Shown one piece after another: positions 1 to 5,749 of a DNA stretch of 9,211 bases; positions within the stretch are counted from its first letter, which is position 1; every line of letters starts with the position of its first letter. The notes beneath the pieces were generated by a model. The model worked only from the letters and a program-made list of their open reading frames with translations, ran no database searches and was not told the DNA's origin. The DNA comes from Planctomycetota bacterium (GTDB lineage: Bacteria > JAJVIF01 > JAPKYR01), in the NCBI GenBank assembly GCA_030673355.1, contig DAOVJF010000078.1:1-9211 (forward strand), given 5' to 3'. Both the position numbers and the translations under genes were made by a program.

Positions 1-88
1 ATATAAATACAGCTTATCCGCCGGTTCGACGATAATTTTTCCCAATTTCTAAAATCGAGTCCACATTTTCATCACAGTCACCCACATT

Positions 89-1321
89 TTATACACCATT
101 ATCCACATCCGTATCATCATTATTCACATTTTCTCCACCGAGCGAATCAGCCTCCGGTTGTACAACCGGTTCAGTATCCACGACGGAGAGGTTCTCATCG
201 AAAGGCCAGGGCTGAGGAATGACCTCGCCGGTTACAGGATCGACCGGCAGTTCGATCCTGGGAACAGGCTGTCCCAGAGAGGGACTGGTGATTTCCGGGA
301 AACCCTGCCTTATCAGGTAAAAGACACCATCCCTGAAACGGTCGTACGCGGATGGAACCAGCCTGCCGTCAATTTCCCTGGTAAGGGTATCCAGTCTTGC
401 ATCGTAACAATCAACGGTCGCCTGGGCGTTCTCATCCCCGCAGACACCCAGAATGTAGGCGTCGGCCCGTCCGTCCTCGTCCAGGTCATACGAACGATAG
501 AAAAACCCGCCAGGAAGCCACCTCTTGTTGATAGTGAAACGGACCCCGCCAAGAAGTTCGGTCTCCGGAAATCGTGGGTCGGGAAGCACGTTACCCATTT
601 TGGCGCCACGGTAACCGAATCTTGGTTCGTTATCGAGAACAGGCTGCCAGAGGTTTCTGACGTGCAGGAAGTCTACCGACTTATGTCCGAACCAGAGTTC
701 CTTGAATCCGGGCACCCTTCTCGGCTCAAAAAATGTTCTTCTGAGATTCAGGGAATTCACCGGGTAGGCATGCAGGTAGCCCTCTTTAAGCAACGGGTCG
801 ACAGGCTCACCGGTTCCCCAGGAGTTCATGTCGCCTCCCCAGATATAGTCGGGATAGTAATCATGCGAAATCCTGTACTGTTCGACAGCGTCCCGGATTT
901 CCAGGATCCTTGAACGGGCAGTAGCCTTAAGGTGATTAACCGTTAAAGGTTGTATAAAAAGTACCGCCGGTGAATAGACAAACAGCATACTCAGGAGAAT
1001 GACACTTACAAAATTACTCAGGACGTGCAGGGTGAAGATCCTCTGGAACCCCCATCGCCGGAAGAGAAATGCATTAATGGGGAATTTCACAACGAGGAAC
1101 AGGAAGAAGCTGTCGCGAAGAGCCCAGTTACGGACTTCGGGCCACCATCCGAAAAACCAGCCGGTCAGGGAAATGAGCAAGAGCAGCGAGATTCCGCAGA
1201 GGTTGGATGCGAACACGCGGCTAATAAGTCCCGGCACGGGTCTACCGGCAACCCATCGGACGGTAAGGCTTTCAAAGAAAATAAGATAAATAAAAGGAAC
1301 TATGTAACCCCAGATATTCAT
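89..1321 (-). CDS. Four-TM membrane protein with pseudopilin-like C-terminal domain
   Basis: A 410-residue protein that I do not recognise as a named family. Hydrophobic segments lie at about residues 3-20, 37-57, 69-88 and 98-124. They are followed by a soluble part whose start (about 133-190: TARSRILEIRDAVEQYR, then YYPDY, then a 'DPLLKEGYL..YPVN' stretch) has the spacing of type II secretion/type IV pseudopilins after their N-terminal helix. Residues 279-287 form a DxDxDGxxD loop (D279, D281, D283, D287), typical of calcium-binding turns. The tail (about 391-410) is acidic and Asn/Asp-rich. There is no GFTLIE prepilin cleavage site, so it is probably anchored by its four helices rather than processed as a pilin; this is inference. 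The start ATG has only a weak purine-rich sequence (AGAAAAAG) before it. The frame stays open for 24 codons beyond the stop. The lipoprotein gene lies upstream on the same strand, 136 bp away, and a separate promoter candidate sits between them. The gene is well supported; the role is unknown. Confidence 0.82.
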   Translation of the reverse strand: MNIWGYIVPFIYLIFFESLTVRWVAGRPVPGLISRVFASNLCGISLLLLISLTGWFFGWWPEVRNWALRDSFFLFLVVKFPINAFLFRRWGFQRIFTLHVLSNFVSVILLSMLFVYSPAVLFIQPLTVNHLKATARSRILEIRDAVEQYRISHDYYPDYIWGGDMNSWGTGEPVDPLLKEGYLHAYPVNSLNLRRTFFEPRRVPGFKELWFGHKSVDFLHVRNLWQPVLDNEPRFGYRGAKMGNVLPDPRFPETELLGGVRFTINKRWLPGGFFYRSYDLDEDGRADAYILGVCGDENAQATVDCYDARLDTLTREIDGRLVPSAYDRFRDGVFYLIRQGFPEITSPSLGQPVPRIELPVDPVTGEVIPQPWPFDENLSVVDTEPVVQPEADSLGGENVNNDDTDVDNGV

Positions 1322-1389
1322 TCGCTTTTTCTAATACACAATTCTTTTAAAAAATTCTCAAGGGATCGGTACTAACCCTGAAGCATGGA

Positions 1390-1395
1390 ATTATA
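1390..1395 (-). promoter_or_regulatory. Candidate -10 box for the four-TM membrane protein gene
   Basis: On the minus strand this is a perfect TATAAT, about 70 bases before the ATG at 1321. No good -35 hexamer is visible at 16-18 bp (the best is TGTAAA, 3 of 6 matches), so the call rests on the -10 alone. It would give a leader of about 60 bases. Confidence 0.35.
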
Positions 1396-1457
1396 CCCTT
1401 CAGATATAAGATTTACACTCTGTTGGCGTAAATGACTGTTTAGACTTAACCAAACCC

Positions 1458-2159
1458 TCAGCCCAACCCCCTTAATAATCCATTTATTTTTCTCACAGCA
1501 TCATCATCCTCAGCCTCTTCCGCTAATAACAATGCTTCAACGAGGTGCGCACGCGCTTTATCGATATCCTCCCGCCCGATGAAAATTTCGGCGAGGCTGG
1601 TTCGGAGTTCATACCCGATCTCAGTGACCGTCAGCACAATCGAGAGATGATACACAGCCTTATCGTTATCGCCGGCTTCCAGCGCCAGTCGTCCGAGGGC
1701 ATTATGGGCAGGGATGCTTTCAGGCTCCCAGCCGAGTGCGATCCACAAACCATCCATCGCTTCAGAAACCAGATCGGCACGGTCCGGAACATCCAATGGA
1801 ATATTGTGAAGGACAATATCGGCGAAATTCAGGTAAGCAATTCCCTTTAACGGATTAACTCCTTCCATCTCACCAAGTATTCTCGCCTGCTCCAATGCTT
1901 CGGCATACATTTCGGCCAGCTTCAGAGCAACCAGATATGCGAAGCGGACATTTGGATCATCCGGGTGTTCGTCGACATCACTCCTGAGATTATCCAGGTC
2001 AGGCCCTGCGCGGTTCGGGTCGAGCGGCGGGTCATCGCTGCCGGGTTCAGGGATAATTCTCTCGAATTCCGGGACATCGGCATCCACCGTTTCATTCGAG
2101 CATGACCATAACGGCATTACCACGATAAAAATAAGAAAAAGAGCACAGACATGTTTCAT
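1458..2159 (-). CDS. TPR-repeat lipoprotein
   Basis: A 233-residue secreted lipoprotein. The N-terminus is a lipoprotein signal peptide: a short n-region (MKH), a hydrophobic core (residues 5-17) and the lipobox LWSC with the acylated Cys at 20. Ser at +2 is compatible with Lol sorting to the outer membrane. A proline- and acid-rich linker (about 24-65) follows. Then come helical repeats with TPR character: about 68-100, 148-178 (AHNALGRLALEAGDNDKA, the clearest unit) and 183-215 (SLAEIFIGREDIDKARAHL). TPRs are protein-protein interaction scaffolds, and the partner here is unknown. The ATG is supported by AGGG ten bases upstream and by a TGCTATAAT promoter about 32 bases upstream. It is divergent from the antiporter gene. 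A free-standing TPR lipoprotein of this size can be an assembly or pilotin-like factor, and the pseudopilin-like protein next to it makes that worth considering, but nothing in the sequence proves it. Confidence 0.85.
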   Translation of the reverse strand: MKHVCALFLIFIVVMPLWSCSNETVDADVPEFERIIPEPGSDDPPLDPNRAGPDLDNLRSDVDEHPDDPNVRFAYLVALKLAEMYAEALEQARILGEMEGVNPLKGIAYLNFADIVLHNIPLDVPDRADLVSEAMDGLWIALGWEPESIPAHNALGRLALEAGDNDKAVYHLSIVLTVTEIGYELRTSLAEIFIGREDIDKARAHLVEALLLAEEAEDDDAVRKINGLLRGLG

Positions 2160-2190
2160 GATTCACCATCCCTGGAGTGTCTATCAGAGA

Positions 2191-2199
2191 ATTATAGCA
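2191..2199 (-). promoter_or_regulatory. Extended -10 promoter for the TPR lipoprotein
   Basis: The minus strand reads TGCTATAAT, a perfect extended -10 (TGn plus TATAAT). There is no recognisable -35 at 17 bp, which extended -10 promoters can do without. Transcription would begin near 2184, giving a leader of about 25 bases that contains the AGGG ribosome binding site at 2170-2173. Confidence 0.5.
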
Positions 2200-2255
2200 G
2201 AAACCGTTCCATTGCTTTTTTAGACTACTTAAATCCGGCGAGGTTTAAAACGCTC

Positions 2256-2264
2256 TGGTATAAT
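2256..2264 (+). promoter_or_regulatory. Extended -10 promoter giving a near-leaderless antiporter mRNA
   Basis: TGGTATAAT is a perfect extended -10. The expected transcription start, 6-7 bases downstream (about 2270-2271), is only about four bases before the ATG at 2275. No Shine-Dalgarno sequence lies between, so a leaderless or near-leaderless transcript is predicted. No -35 hexamer is evident. Confidence 0.45.
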
Positions 2265-2274
2265 CGCAGAATAA

Positions 2275-3408
2275 ATGGAAGAACAGGGGAACAGCGAACT
2301 TACGCGTTCATTCATAATCGGGCTCCTGATAGCCACGGCGGGAGTACTAGCGATCGAATTCGGGCTTTCCGTAGCCGTGCTTGAGATCGCCGTGGGGTTC
2401 ATCGCGCGCAATGCCATTGGGATATGGCACGCGGACTGGGTTGATTTTATAGCGGATTTCGGCCTGATAACGCTCATGTTTATCGCGGGATTTGAGGTCG
2501 ATCTCCCGATGCTGAGGAAAAATCTCGGCAAGAGTACCGTGGTCGGTGGATTGAGTTTTATCGTTCCGTTCGCGGGTTCCTACGGCATTTCCCACCTTCT
2601 TGGAATGGGTCACGATGCCGCGATAATTGTGGCGATCGGGATGTCGACCACCAGTCTCGCCCTTGTTTTTCCGGTACTCAGGGAAAAGGGACTTCTCAGT
2701 AACGCCCCCGGACAGTTCCTGTTATCGTCGGCGATGGTGGTCGATATCACGAGCGTCATCGTACTCATTGTATTTTTTATCGAGCCTGGTTGGGAGTTGC
2801 TGATCGGGTTGGTTGGGCTGATCGTAATATTCTTAACCGCGCCTGTAATTTCGAGATGGCTTTTCGGGCGCTGGCGCGGGAACCTGATCGAGATGGAAGT
2901 CAGGTTCATCCTGTTCACGCTCATTGCCCTCCTGTTTATCGCTCAAATATCGGAAGTCCATGCCGCCCTGACCGGATTCGTTTTCGGGGTGGTAATGAGC
3001 TCAATTCTCAGGAAGCATTACCAGGTAGAGGAGAAGATCAGGAGCCTGGTGTTCAGTTTTTTCGCCCCGGTATTTTTCTTCGTGGCAGGCAGCCAGATGG
3101 ATATCAGCCAGTTCAGCTGGAAGGACGCCATGTTTGTAGTAATCTTCTCTCCTGTCGCGTTCATGTTGAAATTCGGCGGCACATACTACCCATTTTCCTG
3201 GTTCGGGTGCAAACTTAACCGGTACGGGGCATTGTTATTTAATTACCGGCTTTCGTTTGCGATTGTCGCGGCATTGTTCGGACTTCAGACCGGACGGGTA
3301 TCGGCGGGAGAGTATTCCGCCATTATGTGTGTGGTTTTGATTACAAGCCTCGGAACAGCCCTGCTGTTGAAATTCCGCCCGGATATCGAGCATCCTCCAA
3401 TGGAGTGA
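2275..3408 (+). CDS. CPA-type cation/proton antiporter (Na+/H+ exchanger family)
   Basis: A 377-residue polytopic inner-membrane protein with roughly 11-13 hydrophobic segments, matching the transport domain of monovalent cation:proton antiporters of the CPA2/KefB-like type. Recognisable family stretches are: IAGFEVDLPMLRKN (about 70-83, the loop after an early helix); MSTTSLALVFPVLREKG (about 123-139); SAMVVDITSVIVL (about 152-164), with Asp157 in the position of the conserved ion/proton-binding acid; HAALTGFVFGVVMS (about 229-242); and FFAPVFFFVAGSQMD (about 262-276). It would exchange Na+ or K+ for H+. Substrate and direction cannot be read from the sequence. It ends straight after the last helix with no RCK/TrkA-N nucleotide-binding domain, unlike full KefB/KefC. 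Asp157 is preceded by Val rather than the Asn, Asp or Gln common in characterised members. The ATG lacks a ribosome binding site and sits just behind an extended -10. The gene runs divergently from the lipoprotein and converges on the small ORF at 3428. Confidence 0.88.
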   Translation: MEEQGNSELTRSFIIGLLIATAGVLAIEFGLSVAVLEIAVGFIARNAIGIWHADWVDFIADFGLITLMFIAGFEVDLPMLRKNLGKSTVVGGLSFIVPFAGSYGISHLLGMGHDAAIIVAIGMSTTSLALVFPVLREKGLLSNAPGQFLLSSAMVVDITSVIVLIVFFIEPGWELLIGLVGLIVIFLTAPVISRWLFGRWRGNLIEMEVRFILFTLIALLFIAQISEVHAALTGFVFGVVMSSILRKHYQVEEKIRSLVFSFFAPVFFFVAGSQMDISQFSWKDAMFVVIFSPVAFMLKFGGTYYPFSWFGCKLNRYGALLFNYRLSFAIVAALFGLQTGRVSAGEYSAIMCVVLITSLGTALLLKFRPDIEHPPME

Positions 3409-3414
3409 TATCCG
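3380..3414. terminator. Inverted repeat between convergent genes, possible terminator
   Basis: CGGATATC (3380-3387) and GATATCCG (3407-3414) are perfect complements and overlap the antiporter stop codon. A second hairpin, CTCCA-A-TGGAG (3395-3405), is nested inside. Neither strand has a T-run after the stem, so an intrinsic terminator is uncertain. The position between converging genes is what makes it worth listing. Confidence 0.35.
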
Positions 3415-3427
3415 CTCTGGTTATGCC

Positions 3428-3625
3428 TTACTCCAGATAATCTCCAACGAAATCGGCGACCATCACGGTAATCGGGTCCTGAAGTGTCAAAGCCAGCTCC
3501 CTGACCCCCTCTGCGGCTGCAAGAAACCCGTTCACGGCATCCCGGTATAAACCCTCGAAATCCTCGTCCCAATATTCACCCTCCGATGTACTAATCGCCG
3601 ATTCAAGCCGGTTGAGAATATCCAA
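3428..3625 (-). CDS. Small acidic hypothetical protein, possibly 5'-truncated
   Basis: Sixty-five residues if read from the TTG at 3625. The protein is acidic and predicted to be helical, with no recognised domain. The same frame stays open upstream to 3718, just inside a TAG at 3719-3721. The extra codons look equally protein-like (EFLGDVIAGYGNQSEVSKEE and on), but include no ATG or GTG. The TTG at 3625 has GAGG only two bases before it, too close for a normal ribosome binding site. The likeliest reading is a gene whose 5' end was lost at a junction near 3700, where a different remnant begins on the other strand. A short intact gene using a rare start (CTG at 3691 or TTG at 3625) is the alternative. 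The similar motifs EFLGDVI near the upstream end and DFVGDYL at the C-terminus are noticeable but too short to call a repeat. Confidence 0.42.
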   Translation of the reverse strand: MDILNRLESAISTSEGEYWDEDFEGLYRDAVNGFLAAAEGVRELALTLQDPITVMVADFVGDYLE

Positions 3626-3696
3626 AGCCTCATCGAGTTCTTCTTTTGATACTTCCGACTGATTCCCATAGCCGGCAATTACATCACCCAGGAATT

Positions 3697-3837
3697 CCTG
3701 GATGTGGTATCGGTTATGCTATTGTGGTAAAATTAGCCGCGGGACACCATAGATCGATAGAAATCAACGGTGCCTGTAAAAGTGTACCAACGGAGAGGAT
3801 TCCGATAGACCAGCATCACATCACACAATACTTTTGA
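3697..3837 (+). pseudogene. Remnant of a histidine kinase ATPase domain (C-terminal end)
   Basis: This plus-strand frame encodes GCGIGYAIVVKLAAGHHRSI followed by an 'EINGACKSVPTERIPI' stretch, then about eight more residues before TGA. It follows, position by position, the end of HATPase_c domains: the G2 box GxGxGxAIVxKL, then HxxSIEI, then a segment matching the family's 'PGKGSTFTIRLPI' ending (shared S, T, R, P, I). The upstream codons do not carry the N, G1 or F boxes and instead run into DNA that reads as coding on the other strand. Only the last fraction of a sensor kinase survives, so no activity is possible. The family assignment is by eye from known motif patterns. A profile search with this 46-residue segment would settle it. 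Confidence 0.55.
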
Positions 3838-3996
3838 TAAAATAATAGATGATAGAAGAGCGTTTTCATATGGCTAGTGGCTGAGAGGCCACGGAAGTAA
3901 ATCCCGCCAAATAAAAATGCCCCCCTGATTATAACCAAGCCATGTGGTGTGTTTAATACCTGGGCTATTTGAAGATGGAATTGGATTTGGTCCATA
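3838..3996. other. Intergenic leader of the AT-rich gene, with a small hairpin
   Basis: No gene or clear promoter is seen. The stretch contains a more GC-rich block (about 3871-3925) with a 5-bp hairpin, GTGGC (3877-3881) and GCCAC (3888-3892) around a six-base loop, and a run of six C at about 3920. This contrasts with the AT-rich sequence on either side. It could be a piece of a dispersed repeat or the edge of an insertion. Confidence 0.3.
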
Positions 3997-5484
3997 ATGA
4001 ATTGTACATATTTAGAATCCAAACCAAACACACCAATATTCACAGTACTTCTACTAAGTGTATTGGTGTTTAGTATACCATTCATTGCATACTTACCAAC
4101 AATCCAGGTAGGTTTCTTGTGTGATGATTATGGATTCATGCCAATCTACTCAATGACCACAGATGATATATCCACACTCCTTGTTAACCTACACAAAGGA
4201 GACAAATATATATATCCATTTCGTCCTTTAGCAACATTAACGTTTAAGTTAGATTACGTGAATTATGGTGCTGATCCATCTGGGTTTCATATCACCAATA
4301 TTCTAATACATTCAATTAACTGTCTACTAATATTCTGGATAGCACTATTACTGGGTGCTCCACCAATACTAGCAGCATTAGCGACCATAGGTTTCGGTGT
4401 ATACCCAGCATTCCCAGAAGCTGTTGTATGGATTAGTGGAAGATTTGACCTACTGGCACTAACCTTCATGCTTTTATCTATTATATCTTGGATATGGTCT
4501 AGAAGACATAGTAAATATTGGATCACATTAAGTATAATTTTATATTTACTTGGGTTATTTTGCAAAGAAACACTGATTACAGGAATTATTATATTTATTG
4601 CCATCGATGTGCTATTACTGAAATCTAATAGATATATAGAATGGCTATGCCTAACCATACCAGTATCGATCCTTTTAGGTATTAGGTTTTGGTTTCTTGG
4701 CTCCATAGGGGACCAAATAGCAAGAAACACTCAAATCCTGTCTAGCAATAGTATAGGTTCTCTATGGGATAACACATTTATTGCTCTTAGCCCACTAAGC
4801 AGAGCATTCTTTGGTGTTGACCTAATATATATTTCACTGGTAATACTATCTGCATTAGCATCTGCTGCCATATCATATGCAATGTACCAGTGGTACAGAG
4901 GTAACACAGTACCGCGCAACACTGCTATTTTAGCTCTACTATGGTTCATACTATTTACCATACCTACAATATTAATAGCACCTGTGTCAATATACCTGGT
5001 AGGAAGTCGCTTCCTGTATATTCCGATAGCAGGAATAAGTATATTCTTGGGAGTAATGCTTCGTAACCTGCCTGTCAAATGGCAAATAGTACTAGTTGCA
5101 CTTATAATGCCAGTAATTATATTTAGTGCGTTTGTATTAAATGTTCACAATAATAGATGGATAATGGTCAGCAACCATGAAAGAATCCTTGAGGCAACCT
5201 TAGACTCTAATTGTGACAAGTTCCAGGATGGAACAGGGATAGTACTTGTAAATGTACCATTTTATATAGATGGGATTGTATTCCGTCCTAATGGATATGA
5301 GGCATACATAGATTGGAAGTATGATCGTAAGGTTATAATACTGTATACTATAGCTAATACATCGACACTCATATCAGAACCTATACAATACAAATACCAC
5401 CACTATATGATATTTGCATACATTAATGGAAGATTACAATTATTAGTTAATAATAATGATGATCTCTCTCCCAATGACAATTAA
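3997..5484 (+). CDS. GT-C type polytopic membrane glycosyltransferase-like protein
   Basis: A 495-residue membrane protein resembling bacterial relatives of the PMT/TMTC (GT-C fold) family, which transfer sugars from lipid-linked donors on the periplasmic face. There is a first helix (about 14-38), then a loop with the acidic pair DD at 43-44 in FLCDDYGFM, matching the catalytic/metal-binding Asp position of GT-C enzymes. Family-like blocks follow: YPFRPLATLTFKLDY (73-87), GFHITNILIHSINCLLIFW (96-114), FPEAVVWISGRFDLLAL (139-155), GLFCKETLITG (186-196) and GSRFLYIPIAG (336-346). About ten hydrophobic segments end near 382, followed by a soluble C-terminal domain of about 110 residues. The acceptor and donor are unknown. 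It lacks the TPRs of TMTC proteins. Base composition is strikingly AT-rich, with heavy use of ATA and AGA codons, unlike the antiporter and secA around it, which suggests horizontal transfer. The ATG has no strong ribosome binding site, but no later start fits better. Remnants of other genes lie on both sides. Confidence 0.78.
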   Translation: MNCTYLESKPNTPIFTVLLLSVLVFSIPFIAYLPTIQVGFLCDDYGFMPIYSMTTDDISTLLVNLHKGDKYIYPFRPLATLTFKLDYVNYGADPSGFHITNILIHSINCLLIFWIALLLGAPPILAALATIGFGVYPAFPEAVVWISGRFDLLALTFMLLSIISWIWSRRHSKYWITLSIILYLLGLFCKETLITGIIIFIAIDVLLLKSNRYIEWLCLTIPVSILLGIRFWFLGSIGDQIARNTQILSSNSIGSLWDNTFIALSPLSRAFFGVDLIYISLVILSALASAAISYAMYQWYRGNTVPRNTAILALLWFILFTIPTILIAPVSIYLVGSRFLYIPIAGISIFLGVMLRNLPVKWQIVLVALIMPVIIFSAFVLNVHNNRWIMVSNHERILEATLDSNCDKFQDGTGIVLVNVPFYIDGIVFRPNGYEAYIDWKYDRKVIILYTIANTSTLISEPIQYKYHHYMIFAYINGRLQLLVNNNDDLSPNDN

Positions 5485-5654
5485 GACTGGGTACGTATTC
5501 CTAAATGTGTCGCGCCGGTTCCCATGAAAAACATAACTGAATAGTAATCCCATTCAAAATCCACCAGAACCTCCCTCATTTCGAAAAATCGGTTCTGCAC
5601 ACCATTCAGAAGAATTTCCACCGAAATCGCTGAACTGGATTTTATATCATCCAA
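5481..5654 (-). pseudogene. Degraded fragment of a type I phosphodiesterase / AP-superfamily gene
   Basis: On the minus strand, 57 codons from a TTG to a TAA that overlaps the stop of the neighbouring gene at a TTAA. The core NRFFEMREVLVDFEWDYYSV, then MFFMGTGATHLGIR, resembles the 'RFEMM...WDYFFVMFMGTDxxQHL' segment in the middle of type I phosphodiesterase/nucleotide pyrophosphatase-like proteins of the alkaline phosphatase superfamily. There the Asp and His bind metal. Here the Asp is replaced (MGTGATH) and one residue is missing. Nothing upstream or downstream in any frame continues the family, and the fragment is a small internal part of a protein of several hundred residues. It therefore reads as a dead remnant. 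The family call is moderate; that this stretch once coded on this strand is somewhat safer. Confidence 0.42.
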
Positions 5655-5673
5655 TCAGTAAAACCACGCATCC

Positions 5674-5701
5674 TTGCTCGAATTCCATTGTCATGTATAA
5701 T
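5674..5701 (+). promoter_or_regulatory. Candidate secA promoter
   Basis: TTGCTC (5674-5679) and a perfect TATAAT (5696-5701) are separated by 16 bp. The -35 is weak (TTG conserved). Transcription would start near 5708, leaving a leader of about 42 bases before the secA ATG. The box lies just outside the phosphodiesterase remnant, so secA appears to have its own promoter. Confidence 0.5.
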
Positions 5702-5749
5702 TGTAAGGTTGTCCTGTCGCCTGATGATAGATGACAAGGCTGGAAAAAC

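Noticed and set aside
158..913. A 251-codon plus-strand frame opposite the four-TM membrane protein gene.
   Set aside because: The minus-strand protein has coherent membrane segments and a domain pattern, while this frame reads as low-quality antisense sequence without a ribosome binding site.
1440..1475. G-rich run on the minus strand past the lipoprotein gene, as a possible G-quadruplex.
   Set aside because: Only three tracts of three or more G are present, and part of it is simply the end of the coding sequence.
3969..3998. TTGAAG and CATAAT with an 18-bp spacer as a promoter for the AT-rich gene.
   Set aside because: The -10 overlaps the ATG itself, so transcripts from it would miss the start codon.
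3700..5510. Insertion sequence or transposon ends around the AT-rich gene.
   Set aside because: I looked for terminal inverted repeats and flanking direct repeats and saw none, and no transposase is encoded.
3428..5654. Idea that the two minus-strand fragments (3428-3718 and 5481-5654) are halves of one gene split by the AT-rich insertion.
   Set aside because: The two pieces do not resemble parts of the same family, the plus-strand kinase remnant lies between them, and no target-site duplication is visible.
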